This document shows positions 34,457 to 43,310 of a stretch of 64,000 bases of DNA, piece after piece (the stretch's first letter is position 1; the number at the start of each line of letters is the position of its first letter). Both the position numbers and the translations under genes were made by a program. This DNA is from Pseudomonadales bacterium (GTDB lineage: Bacteria; Pseudomonadota; Gammaproteobacteria; Pseudomonadales; Halieaceae), in NCBI GenBank assembly GCA_024234815.1, contig JACKNO010000001.1, positions 930,001 through 994,000 on the forward strand, in the 5' to 3' direction. Under the pieces are notes generated by a model, which worked only from the letters and a program-made list of their open reading frames with translations, ran no database searches and had not been told where the DNA came from.

Positions 34457-35161
34457 ATGCAGCCAGACCAGGAACAGGTAAGGGAGTTCTACGACCGCCA
34501 GTACTACTCGGATATCGGTTCTGCCGGGACTCCCACCGGGCATCATTTGCGAATAGCCAGGCGCATCGGTATCAGCGCGGGGGACCGCGTCCTGGATGTG
34601 GCCTGCGGCACGGGGGAGTGGCTGCGAGCGGCGCATGACCTCGGGGCGCAGGTGAGCGGGATTGATCTCTCCCAGAAGGCCATTGAGTTCTGTCGCGCGA
34701 ACAATCCCGATGGCAGGTTTTTATGCCAGGGCGCCGAAAAGCTGCCCTTTGAAGACAACAGTTTCGATTGGCTGACCTGTTTCGGGTCACTGGAACATTT
34801 TCCCGACAAGCCCGCCTCCATGCGGGAGATGGCCAGAGTCGTCAAGCCGGGGGGACAGGTATTGATCTCTGTGCCTAACAGCGATTTTCTGGGTTACAAG
34901 ACCGGGTTCTACGGCGGAACCAACCAGGCCGTAGTCATTGAAACGCCGCTTACCATCCGCGAATGGGAAGCACTGGCGCAGGGCGCGGGGCTGCAACTGC
35001 GGGCCAGGTGGCGGGATCTGCACTTTTTCAATCCGGGCTGGATAACACAGAACGGCTGGCTACAGGCATTGCCCAGGTTTCTCGGCGCCTGCGCAATAGC
35101 CGCCCTGCCTCTCAACTGGCAGTACCAGGTGTATTTCCACTATCGGAGGCCGCCGCTGTGA
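34457..35161 (+). CDS. Class I SAM-dependent methyltransferase
   Basis: The 234-residue protein has DRVLDVACGTGEWLRAAHDLG (motif I), SGIDLSQKAIEFCR (motif II), LPFEDNSFDWLTCFGSLEHF (motif III) and VVKPGGQVLISVPN. The pattern fits methyltransferase type 11 enzymes such as those acting on lipids or quinones; no specific substrate can be named. It is cytoplasmic. An inverted repeat TTCAAAC/GTTTGAA near 34392-34412 lies before it. Confidence 0.9.
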   Translation: MQPDQEQVREFYDRQYYSDIGSAGTPTGHHLRIARRIGISAGDRVLDVACGTGEWLRAAHDLGAQVSGIDLSQKAIEFCRANNPDGRFLCQGAEKLPFEDNSFDWLTCFGSLEHFPDKPASMREMARVVKPGGQVLISVPNSDFLGYKTGFYGGTNQAVVIETPLTIREWEALAQGAGLQLRARWRDLHFFNPGWITQNGWLQALPRFLGACAIAALPLNWQYQVYFHYRRPPL

Positions 35162-35251
35162 TTTGTTTTGGGTTTCACTAGAATTTCCTCCAATTATCAG
35201 TGATGCTTGTGACCAGTCTTCACCACAACAATAAGTGGACGGTAAGCGTTT

Positions 35252-36694
35252 ATGCCTGATAACCAATATTCGATAGCGAGAAAACTACTGCCAGGCTGTG
35301 GCCTGGCTTTTCTGATCAGTCACGATGCGCTCGCCGTCGGATTCATCATCAGCCCACCATCCCAGTTGACCGGAATGGCCAATGCCGGTTCCGCTGTCTA
35401 CGACCGCAGCACCGCGTCGGTAAATAACAATCCCGCGGCAATGTCGCTGATGAATGACATGCACGTTGGTGGCAACCTGACAGCTGTGATACCCGACTGG
35501 TCGGTCAACGAGGGCTGGGATTGCAAGGCTGAAAACAATTGCTCGAAAGACCCCGCCGCCACCTCCAGTTTTATTCCCACCCTCGGCCTGGTGCGTCCGC
35601 TGGGCAACGACTTTACCTGGGGAATCGGCCTGGGCGCCATCGCCGGGCAGGGTATGGACTACGGCGAGCGTTTCAAAACCCGCCCAATCGTGACGAAGAA
35701 CGAGTTGCAGGTCGCGGGCCTGATGAACGCCCTGTCCTGGAGAATGAACGAGCAGTGGACTTTTGGTGCGAGCGCCGGTCTGATCTACGGCTCGGTTGAA
35801 CAAAAGCAGGATTTGCCATCGCTCAGCGCCAGCGCTGGCGAAGACATTACCAGCGTGATCGATTTTGTCGGGCTGGCGCAGGGCTGTGAAGGTTTGCCCC
35901 CGGTGGCCCAGGCAGTCTGCCTTGGCGGAGCGGTCGAAGAATCGGGACTGAATCCCGAGTCTGCCACCGAGACTCTTGCCAGCCTGAAGAGTTATACAGA
36001 TGGCAACTCCGGCACCAAGGTAAAGCTCGAGGGGAACGACATCGCGACGGCGGCGAGTGTGGGGACGACCTACGAATTTCATTCCGGCCATCGTCTCGGG
36101 CTTGTGTACCAGTATATGGGCAATTTCAGCTTCGATGGGAATGCGACCATAAACGGGGAATTGCTCTCCGATGAGGATCACCAGAAGCAGAACATGTCAT
36201 TGAGCTGGAACATGCCAGACCGTTTGATACTCAGCGGTTCACATCCGGTAAGCAGCGACCTGAGCCTCTACTGGGACGTTGAGCGGGTTTTCTTCGACAA
36301 CTTCAGAAGAACCAATCTGCATATTGAAGGTTATCCGGTAGTAGAAATAGACCGCAATTTCAAGGACGCCAACCGCTACGCCATCGGGGCGGAATATGCG
36401 CTCAGTGAACGACTGATACTGCAGGCAGGTTTGAGTTACGACGAGTCTCCGGTAGATGACTCGGACAGGATGCCGGACATTCCGGTAGATGAAATCGTAA
36501 AAACCGCAATCGGCACGATCTACCAGGTCAATCAGCAACTGAGCGTACAGGGTTATGCCATCGCGGAGTTTCTGGGTGATGCCAAGATTGAGCAATTGGC
36601 TGGCATTGACGGTCACAAAATCGGTCCCGCAGTCAATATGGATTCGGATGTGATCGTCTATGTGGTGGGTGTCAGCTTCGGTTACAAGTTCTAG
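35252..36694 (+). CDS. FadL/TodX (OMPP1) family outer-membrane transporter
   Basis: The 480-residue protein has a signal-like N-terminus (LLPGCGLAFLISHDALA) and the family start of the mature chain, VGFIISPPSQLTGMANAGSAVYDRSTASVNNNPAAMS, here described by its GMANAGSA and NNPAAMS motifs. It ends in the aromatic VGVSFGYKF typical of outer-membrane barrels. FadL proteins pass long-chain fatty acids or hydrocarbons across the outer membrane. The ribosome site is weak. Confidence 0.9.
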   Translation: MPDNQYSIARKLLPGCGLAFLISHDALAVGFIISPPSQLTGMANAGSAVYDRSTASVNNNPAAMSLMNDMHVGGNLTAVIPDWSVNEGWDCKAENNCSKDPAATSSFIPTLGLVRPLGNDFTWGIGLGAIAGQGMDYGERFKTRPIVTKNELQVAGLMNALSWRMNEQWTFGASAGLIYGSVEQKQDLPSLSASAGEDITSVIDFVGLAQGCEGLPPVAQAVCLGGAVEESGLNPESATETLASLKSYTDGNSGTKVKLEGNDIATAASVGTTYEFHSGHRLGLVYQYMGNFSFDGNATINGELLSDEDHQKQNMSLSWNMPDRLILSGSHPVSSDLSLYWDVERVFFDNFRRTNLHIEGYPVVEIDRNFKDANRYAIGAEYALSERLILQAGLSYDESPVDDSDRMPDIPVDEIVKTAIGTIYQVNQQLSVQGYAIAEFLGDAKIEQLAGIDGHKIGPAVNMDSDVIVYVVGVSFGYKF

Positions 36695-36742
36695 GAACTG
36701 GCTAAAGCGCAAGAAATACCGCGCTGGAATCGGTGGATGCGG

Positions 36743-37033
36743 TTACATCACCCTCACCTCCATGAAGTCCCTGGCAGTCGCCTGCAGGCCGACGTGATAA
36801 CTCGTGTATTCCACTATGTCCTGGTAGCCAAGATTGCATTCCGCAAGCAACCTGCCTATGCCCTTCCAGGCGTTGCGAAATTCTTCCTTGAGATCTTCCG
36901 GCAGCTTGCCCCTGGGGCCCGTACCGACCACCCCCGAGCACAACAGAAAGCCATTGCATCTGCTCGCCTCGGAAAAATGAAAATTGTCATACATGAATTG
37001 ACCGGTTTCGGTCACCACTGGTTCAAAACTCAT
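36743..37033 (-). pseudogene. RidA/YjgF family gene with an internal deletion
   Basis: The 96-residue product begins like an intact RidA-group protein (GFLLCSGVVGTGPRGKLPED, NAWKGIGRLLAECNLGYQDIVEYTSYHV). After ATARDFM it jumps to EVRVM and stops. Relatives continue for about 35 more residues with a PAWTAIGVSELAVPGALVEIRV segment, so the C-terminal core was probably lost in an in-frame deletion that kept only the last strand. The missing part contains the conserved Arg and the trimer interface. AAGGG precedes the ATG. It may be non-functional. Confidence 0.7.
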
Positions 37034-37128
37034 CGTGAAACCCTTGCGAAAAGTGAGCAGTAATCATAGTGGCTGGAAAGCAGAATAACCAACTGGGCCG
37101 GAATTCCTTCTGCAAGCGCGTTTGGTTT

Positions 37129-38175
37129 TCAGGACTCCAGTTGCCGGATAATCTCCTCCTTCAACTCGACGATGCGCAGGCAGCTGTCCATTGCGACCGG
37201 TGAACCCCCGCCATTCCTGATCGCCGCATAGTAGCTCTCGAGCAGGACCCGCAGGCCGCCCCAACCCTTCTCACGACCGCCAAGTACTCGAAGCGTATTG
37301 ATTCCCGTCTGGGTTATCAGCTGTCGGGCCGCGTCCAGGTTCATCACGCCCTTGCGCACCCAGCGATGATAGCTGTTGGTGTGCCTCTCGATCATGATGG
37401 CGGGAATCAGGTCTATTTCCATGACGCCGTTGCTGCCGCGCAGCACCAGGCGAATCTCGAATGGTGAGGTTTCGGTTGAGTAGGTCAGGCCGCTCCACCC
37501 GCGCTCATTACAGGCGCCAACATGCAGTTCGGCAATGCGACCGTCGGCACCCGCGGTACCTATAGCCTTCACGGAACGCACGTCGCCGAGAAAGCATTCC
37601 GAGAGGTACAGCAGGTGATCGAAATCATTGAACCAGTCTCCCGATGGTAAACGGGAAACCCAGGGCGCCTCTGGCGGCAGGGAGCTGTGAAAGACTTCAA
37701 CGCTGACCAGTCTGCCGATCTTTCCCGCCGCGATGCTTTTCTGCGCTCTGGCAATGACAGGGTCGAAGCGATTGTTGTGGTCCACCGTAAGCAGTCGGCC
37801 GTGCTCATTTGCAGCCGCCAGCATCTGCATTGCCTCCTGCCGCGATACAGCCATGGGCTTTTCGACGAAGACATGGCAGCCGGCCGCCATTGCAGCGCAA
37901 CTCAAGTGCTTGTGGGTGGGCGGCGGCGTAAGTATGTGAACCGCATCCAGCGCTCCGTCTTCCAGCATCTCCTGGGCACTGCCAAAAGCCGTTGCGCCGG
38001 GTATGGACGCTGCCAGCCCGCTGGCTCGCTGCAGATCACTGTCCGCCACCCGCTGAACGACAACATTGCCCATGTCACCGAGTAGCTTTGCGTGGACAGC
38101 GCCCATGCGTCCACAGCCGATGATCCCGACTCTGATGGAGTTTGGTATCGAGCGATTGTGCGTGTCTACCGCCAT
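37129..38175 (-). CDS. Gfo/Idh/MocA family oxidoreductase
   Basis: The 348-residue protein has an N-terminal Rossmann fold (IRVGIIGCGRMGAVHAKLLGD), the motif CHVFVEKPMAVSRQEA with the catalytic Lys region, and NNRFDPVIARAQ. The GWGG and Gfo/Idh C-terminal sheet follow. It likely oxidises or reduces a sugar nucleotide or sugar with NAD(P). Its ATG lies inside the 3' end of the GT9 gene (10-base overlap), so the two are co-translated and likely act in one surface-glycan pathway. Confidence 0.9.
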   Translation of the reverse strand: MAVDTHNRSIPNSIRVGIIGCGRMGAVHAKLLGDMGNVVVQRVADSDLQRASGLAASIPGATAFGSAQEMLEDGALDAVHILTPPPTHKHLSCAAMAAGCHVFVEKPMAVSRQEAMQMLAAANEHGRLLTVDHNNRFDPVIARAQKSIAAGKIGRLVSVEVFHSSLPPEAPWVSRLPSGDWFNDFDHLLYLSECFLGDVRSVKAIGTAGADGRIAELHVGACNERGWSGLTYSTETSPFEIRLVLRGSNGVMEIDLIPAIMIERHTNSYHRWVRKGVMNLDAARQLITQTGINTLRVLGGREKGWGGLRVLLESYYAAIRNGGGSPVAMDSCLRIVELKEEIIRQLES

Positions 38176-39215
38176 GTATTCTGTAAGGCTTCTGGAATGG
38201 TGACCTCGAGAAGGGATTTCCTGAGTCCGCCCGGTATCGTGGCAGCGTGGCCCGATCTGGTCAATGGGAACTGCACAGCGCTGACGCTTTCATTCCACTG
38301 CCTGGACACCAGCATGTCCGGCGATGTACTGGTAAACAGCACCACCGAAGGCGTTCCAAGCAGCACCGCCAGATGCATGTTGCCACTATCGTTGGCAACC
38401 ACAAAGCGCGCCCCGGCCAGGAGACCCAGCAGGTCCGCCAGGCTGGTTTTGCCGGTGAGGTTAACTATGCGTTCCCGAGGCAGGCCAGAGGTGAGGCGAT
38501 GCACCTGGTCTGCATGGTTTGCCTGGCCGGTGATAAGTACCGTCAGGCCGAGGTCGCCAGTGACGCATTCGACCACACGCCGGAAATAGTCGAGGTGTGC
38601 ATCGCGTCGTTTGTCACTTGTCCAAGGCGCGACCACCACGTACCGGGTATCCTGAAAGTCACCGGGTATCGTTCGCCGCAAGCGCTCTCGCGCCTCTGGC
38701 GTCAGTCTCCAGCGATGGTCGCGGCGCTCGTGTTTCAGGTAGTCGATAAATCGCCAGTGATCCTCCACCTGGTTACCTGAGGAGTCCAGGCAGGTCAACC
38801 TGCCTAAACCCCGCCCGCGGTTCCTGTATGCCTCGCTGGAAGCCTGTTGCCGCCTGCGGTTCAAGGTCGAGTAGAGGGTAAGTCCAGAGCGGCTGGCCCC
38901 GGTGAGACTCGCTGCGGCGAACAGTGTTTTGCCATACAGGAGAGTGACGCTCGGTTTGAGGTCGTTTAACTGGCGTAGCACCTGCCACGACCCGCGAGGA
39001 TTGCTTCGAAACCTCAGGTTGGAGACCACAGGCAGGTCTGGTTCGAGGATATCATCGGCCTGCAGCAGTTCGACCAGGGCCTTGTGTTGCAACTGGGTTA
39101 TCGGCAGGACCTGGTAGTGGTCGCGCAAACAGGTCAACATCGGTAGCGCCATGACCAGGTCGCCGATCCCGCTCCATGGAATGTAAACAAGGCGTGGTTT
39201 TACAGTTGTTGACAC
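38166..39215 (-). CDS. Glycosyltransferase family 9 (LPS heptosyltransferase-like)
   Basis: The 349-residue protein has the GT9 N-terminal signature YIPWSGIGDLVMALPMLTCL and the C-terminal donor-binding part VVVAPWTSDKRRDAHL, LTGKTSLADLLGLLAGARFVVANDSGNMHLA. The latter pattern (D-S-G-x-x-H-L-A) is the ADP-heptose-type motif. It should add heptose or a related sugar to lipopolysaccharide at the inner face of the cytoplasmic membrane. The start is a GTG at 39213-39215. The stop overlaps the next gene. Confidence 0.9.
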   Translation of the reverse strand: MSTTVKPRLVYIPWSGIGDLVMALPMLTCLRDHYQVLPITQLQHKALVELLQADDILEPDLPVVSNLRFRSNPRGSWQVLRQLNDLKPSVTLLYGKTLFAAASLTGASRSGLTLYSTLNRRRQQASSEAYRNRGRGLGRLTCLDSSGNQVEDHWRFIDYLKHERRDHRWRLTPEARERLRRTIPGDFQDTRYVVVAPWTSDKRRDAHLDYFRRVVECVTGDLGLTVLITGQANHADQVHRLTSGLPRERIVNLTGKTSLADLLGLLAGARFVVANDSGNMHLAVLLGTPSVVLFTSTSPDMLVSRQWNESVSAVQFPLTRSGHAATIPGGLRKSLLEVTIPEALQNTWR

Positions 39216-39281
39216 GGACTTACCGCCAGTGACTTGTCACGAGATCGCAGCTGAACGGGAGAACCGGGGCGGCGATAGCAT

Positions 39282-40799
39282 TCACTGGTCCATAGCTTGC
39301 GAGCGCCACTGTTCGGGCGCCCAGGCGATAATGGCATCGGCGTCTTCCTGCAAGAGGAAGCCTGCCGCCACGGCGGCGTCGGTGGCATCGCTTACCGCTG
39401 CAAGGAAACCGTCCTCGTCCACGTAGAGGCTGGCCATCTGGTCCGCGCTGAAAAGCGAGGTGGTGCCAAACAGGAAGCAGAAACTGTTGCCCGCATTTGC
39501 TTCGCCGCGGAGAATCGCGGACGGCGCATCCACATAGGGGGTGCGAATACCGCCGCGGGCGTTGCCGAGGTCGTCGTAAATGAAGTCAGAGCCGTCATCG
39601 TTTACTTCAAGCCGTGGTGACTGCGCCGGCGCGGTACCTGTTTCCACCCAATCGTTCAATGCGCGTACAGCGCGATTGAACACGTAGTGCTGCGGTCCAT
39701 TATTCATGGGTTGATCGCAGGTGATAAAGCCGAGCACCGATTTTTCTTCGATCACGGAGGCGAATATCGGGGCGCCCACCGTATCGTCTCTACCGGAGAC
39801 AAAGGTGTAGTAATCTCCATGTGCCGTTCCTGCAACCTCCCAGGTCCGGATGAGATCGGTATCGGCCTGGCGTGCGTTGACATATCCGAGTAGCACGACG
39901 TCGGTCTCGGTCTCAAAGGTCATTACTGGCACGTTCAGGTCGGTGCGCACCAGAGGAGACTCAGGGGCCGGGATCGGAACCTGGGGTTCCTGTGCCAGTG
40001 GCGAACTGCCATCCCCGCGACTGTGGATCATATAGCCGTTGAAGGTGTTATACAGGGGGTGGATTGCATTGACGTAGGTGGTCAGCCGGCCCGCAGACTG
40101 GGATTCCCCGTAGGCAATCAGGCGCTCGACATTGAGCCCTTCCAGCGGATTTATCTCTGACGGGCTGCGAACGGCCTGGGCGGCTTGTGAAAATATATCG
40201 TAGGAAAAACTGTCGCCGGGATGAACCAGCGAACCGTATCGTTCGGGGTTGACCGCTTTCAGGTGCAGTGGCAGCAGGGCCCTTGGGCTGCCCTCGATGC
40301 CCACATACTGGGCCGATACTCCTATCCAGACTGAACCGCCGCGGCGCATTTCCAGTTGGCCGGTGCCCCAGCTCGGCGGCGTCTCGAATCCTGCCGTAAC
40401 GTTCAACCACTCCATCAGGACGTTACCATTGAAGTCGGCCGGATCGATCGGCCGATAAACGACGATGCGGGTCTTGTACGCGGCCTCTTCACCGGGTTCG
40501 ACTGTCCAGGCGCCGTCGGCTCCCAGCTCGCTGACATTGGTGTAAGCGGAGGCTGTACCTTCAAGAAAATACTCGGCCTGTTCGTAACCCACGGTACCCA
40601 GGTCGAAGTTCTGCGACAGCAGGCTGATGGCTCCTTCATCAGGCGGCAGTGAAACTACCGGGTTCGACACCGGTAAATATTCGGGCTCGATAACCTTGTT
40701 GCTATTATTGTTATTGTCCGAGCATGCGGGCAGCAGCAGGCATGCGAGCACGGTGCAGACTACTGGCGCGGCTCTGCGCGGAGTGGGGAGAATCATCAC
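39282..40799 (-). CDS. Alpha/beta-hydrolase-domain lipoprotein with Asn-rich linker
   Basis: The 505-residue protein has a signal peptide ending in the lipobox LLPAC, then SDNNNNSNK. The body matches the large alpha/beta-hydrolase domain family (PF20091 type): YKTRIVVYRPIDPADFNGNVLMEWLNV in pieces, the nucleophile motif GESQSAG, and late EVAGTAHGDYY with the His. The start may be the GTG at 40797-40799 or the adjacent ATG at 40796; AGGA lies upstream. The natural ester is unknown. The linker is shared with two other lipoproteins in this window. Confidence 0.87.
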   Translation of the reverse strand: MMILPTPRRAAPVVCTVLACLLLPACSDNNNNSNKVIEPEYLPVSNPVVSLPPDEGAISLLSQNFDLGTVGYEQAEYFLEGTASAYTNVSELGADGAWTVEPGEEAAYKTRIVVYRPIDPADFNGNVLMEWLNVTAGFETPPSWGTGQLEMRRGGSVWIGVSAQYVGIEGSPRALLPLHLKAVNPERYGSLVHPGDSFSYDIFSQAAQAVRSPSEINPLEGLNVERLIAYGESQSAGRLTTYVNAIHPLYNTFNGYMIHSRGDGSSPLAQEPQVPIPAPESPLVRTDLNVPVMTFETETDVVLLGYVNARQADTDLIRTWEVAGTAHGDYYTFVSGRDDTVGAPIFASVIEEKSVLGFITCDQPMNNGPQHYVFNRAVRALNDWVETGTAPAQSPRLEVNDDGSDFIYDDLGNARGGIRTPYVDAPSAILRGEANAGNSFCFLFGTTSLFSADQMASLYVDEDGFLAAVSDATDAAVAAGFLLQEDADAIIAWAPEQWRSQAMDQ

Positions 40800-40925
40800 G
40801 AGCTGTCCTGGCCGAAGAGTTGACGACGGGGATCATAACCAGCGGTTAGTAAGCCTGTCGACTACCCATTTTGGCTTCGCGCCGGCGGCACTGCCGGTTG
40901 AACCGCCATTGCGGGGTAGAACCCG

Positions 40926-42428
40926 TCACCGTACCTCGAGCTCGAACGTCCCGCTAGCGCCGCTCCATTCCAATAGCACCCGCCCGGAGGAGGCATCCCT
41001 TTCGTAGCCTACAGTGCTGCCGTTTATTGAGATGGCTGGTAGTTGGTCAAACCAGGTATCGGGGAGATACAGTAACGGTCCCGCCAGTTCTCCTCCCTGT
41101 GCTTCGAAGGAGACTGAAAGTATTTTGGTGTCCGGATCAAAGTGCTGCTCGAGGAGAATGCCCGGTACGGCAAGGGCGTAAGGCCTGGCCATTAGCCGGA
41201 TCGCGTTGTCCCGGACCACCCACTCTCCCGTGGCATCGTCAAAGTCATAGAAGCCCCAGGCGTCCTGACTGTTCTCTTTCCATAGCCACAGTATCTGACC
41301 AGAGCCAAACCGGTCGGCCGCTTCCTGTTGCGCCCGAATGTAGTGACCGGCGTTCGCTGAATCCGGGTGGATTCCCCATTCGCCAACCACCAGGGCTGCG
41401 CCCCAGGAGGAGGCTTCTGCTTTCATATTGCCGTAGTTCTCGAAAAGCCAGGCTTGCCACGACTCGTAGGAGGAGGCATCGACATTGTGCGAATATACAT
41501 GCGGGCAATAGACGATATTGCTGTCGGGAAACGGCTTCTCCAACAAGGGAGCGCTGTTGCCGAAGTTCCGGATAACCCCCGGCTCCATCCAGAGTGAGTG
41601 TTTACTATCCAGTGCGCGCATCGGCTGCAGAAGCTTCTCGTAGAAGTCGTACAGTACTTGTTGTGTCGGGTCGAAATGCGAAACAAAAGGCTCGTTCATT
41701 GGCTGAAAGCCGATGACTTCGGGACGATCCGCATAGCGCGCAACAATGCGTTCCCATACCGGTAGAAAGCGGTCCTGAATACCCTCCCTGTTTTCAAAGA
41801 AGCCCTGGAAGGCATTGAGCACCTGCGGCGAAATCCTGCGGGCGGCGAGATCCTCGAGCGGGCCTTCAAGCAGTTGCCCGGGTGGCGGCACAATCGCCCA
41901 TAGCGGGGCGCCGTCTTCACCAATCTCCTTGGACCAGGCGTCCTGGTGAAAGTCGAGGAGCACGTACAGGCCGGCGTCTCTGCTAAGATCGATGACCTGG
42001 TCAAGCCTGTCAAAATAGGCCTCGGAGAATTGACCTTCAAATGGTTCGAGGCCGCTCCAGTTGATCGGCAGGCGCAGTACATTGAAACCGTAACTCACCA
42101 TGGCTTCGGCGTCCTGCCGGGTGAAATCCGGTATCGGTTCCAGTGGTATGCGGCCATCATCAAAGCTTACATCGAACAAACCGTCGATGCGGGCATTGAT
42201 ACCGCGAATGGATAGCTCCCTGCCCAGTGTGTCCACCAGTCTGGAGTTTTCAGAGCGGACCCACGGCAGGGAGAGGACGGTAGGTTCTTCGGGTTGATTG
42301 TTACCGTTGTTGTCATTATCGCAGCCCTGGAGTATGGCCGCTGGGAGCGCCACAAGTATCAGCGGCAAGAGACTCGCCCGAATCAAGCCCGGCAAACCCG
42401 AAAATAGCAGGATAAAATTCTTATGCAT
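40926..42428 (-). CDS. GH5 family glycoside hydrolase (endoglycosylceramidase-like), lipoprotein
   Basis: The protein has about 500 residues from MHKNFILLFSGLPG. The signal peptide ends in the lipobox LQGC, followed by DNDNNGNNQ. The GH5 barrel has FNVLRLPINWSGLEP, the acid/base motif FQPMNEPF and the nucleophile motif VVGEWGIHP. A C-terminal beta domain (about the last 90 residues) is typical of endoglycoceramidase-type GH5 enzymes. The substrate, a glycolipid or glucan, cannot be fixed. In the same frame, codons reach 42602 but lack support. An Asp at +2 of the lipoprotein may favour inner-membrane retention. Confidence 0.88.
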   Translation of the reverse strand: MHKNFILLFSGLPGLIRASLLPLILVALPAAILQGCDNDNNGNNQPEEPTVLSLPWVRSENSRLVDTLGRELSIRGINARIDGLFDVSFDDGRIPLEPIPDFTRQDAEAMVSYGFNVLRLPINWSGLEPFEGQFSEAYFDRLDQVIDLSRDAGLYVLLDFHQDAWSKEIGEDGAPLWAIVPPPGQLLEGPLEDLAARRISPQVLNAFQGFFENREGIQDRFLPVWERIVARYADRPEVIGFQPMNEPFVSHFDPTQQVLYDFYEKLLQPMRALDSKHSLWMEPGVIRNFGNSAPLLEKPFPDSNIVYCPHVYSHNVDASSYESWQAWLFENYGNMKAEASSWGAALVVGEWGIHPDSANAGHYIRAQQEAADRFGSGQILWLWKENSQDAWGFYDFDDATGEWVVRDNAIRLMARPYALAVPGILLEQHFDPDTKILSVSFEAQGGELAGPLLYLPDTWFDQLPAISINGSTVGYERDASSGRVLLEWSGASGTFELEVR

Positions 42429-42533
42429 CAGCGTACTTTGTCGATGTGTTCCAAACCTGTCACAGCCAGATTCTGGCGAGCAGTGTTCCTTTAGAGTTCC
42501 CTGACGATGACAAGTCATTCTGTTGCCGAAATG

Positions 42534-42600
42534 GCGCTTACTTGAATCGAATATGAGCGTGTAGGCGCCTCGGCGCCGGTCTTCGCGCTCAAGTAAGTGC
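42534..42600. repeat. Structured intergenic element with dispersed 18-bp repeat, copy B
   Basis: GGCGCCGGTCTTCGCGCT at 42572-42589 equals copy A at 12731-12748. It sits in a large inverted repeat whose arms are 42534-42545 (GCGCTTACTTGA) and 42589-42600 (TCAAGTAAGTGC), with GGCGCC twice in the loop. It lies upstream of the GH5 gene and downstream of the DUF3127 gene on the plus map. Confidence 0.55.
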
Positions 42601-42652
42601 ACCTTCCGAGGAAATACTTAACAGTAAATCCAATATTCCAATTATCTTGGGG

Positions 42653-43009
42653 CTAGAAGGGGATATCGTCATCCCCGAAGTCGTTACCTGCCGCGTGGTA
42701 GCTGGGCGCCGTTTCCATGTCGTTGCTGGATGCCGGCATATCCCCGGCGCTGACTATCTTCCATCCCTGCAGATTGTTGAAGTAGCGCCCGTTGTATTCC
42801 CGGCCGCGAATGTCAAAAGTGACCGTGACTTCTTCCCCGGGACGCAGATTATCCAGTAGTGCCGTTTTGTCCTGGACAAATTCGATGTTGATTTCCTGCG
42901 GATACTTGCCGTCTTCCACGATAACCACCATCTCGCGTTTGGTGAAGCCGCTGTCAAAGGTTTTCGGTTCCTGGATCAGCTTTATCTTGCCGGTCAACTC
43001 GTATGCCAC
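42653..43009 (-). CDS. DUF3127 family protein with SSB-like C-terminal tail
   Basis: The roughly 118-residue protein has an OB-fold-like DUF3127 body (YELTGKIKLIQEPKTF, EEVTVTFDIRGREYNG, FNNLQGWKIV) and a flexible tail ending in DDDIPF. That ending is the same as the acidic tip by which single-stranded-DNA-binding protein recruits partners. The start is set at the GTG at 43007-43009 because GGGGGA at 43016-43021 is six bases upstream; the GTG at 43015 touches it. It is transcribed alone. Its role is unknown, with DNA-binding suggested. Confidence 0.85.
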   Translation of the reverse strand: MAYELTGKIKLIQEPKTFDSGFTKREMVVIVEDGKYPQEINIEFVQDKTALLDNLRPGEEVTVTFDIRGREYNGRYFNNLQGWKIVSAGDMPASSNDMETAPSYHAAGNDFGDDDIPF

Positions 43010-43025
43010 TGTCACTCCCCCACTA

Positions 43026-43039
43026 GTTGAATATTCAAC
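43026..43039. promoter_or_regulatory. Perfect 14-bp palindrome GTTGAATATTCAAC
   Basis: It lies 10 bases upstream of the most distal DUF3127 start codon and is AT-rich against a GC-rich background. It could be an operator for that gene. Confidence 0.4.
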
Positions 43040-43310
43040 GATTACAAGCGCTGCAGTTTATCCGTCTGCTTCCAGATTTGCATCCCGAACTGAGCCGTGG
43101 CCTGTATTCCCGCTCCGTTGAACATCCCCCTGGCGGCTTGCGAGCAGCATTTCAAGGAGCAGGCGTTCGCCATGCGCAGGCACTCGCGCTAGACTCCGAT
43201 GTGGCGTGCCATCGGGCGCTGCGGCTTGACCGTGGTTGCGCCCTCCGACCGGTGCGACCCGGTTGGATTTCGGCAGGCGGATTAAAAGCAACCCGGCAAA
43301 GAGGTGGGCA

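Noticed and set aside
40645..40670. GGGTTCGACACC, another tRNA T-loop look-alike
   Set aside because: It is within the coding sequence of the alpha/beta-hydrolase lipoprotein, and no cloverleaf is possible.
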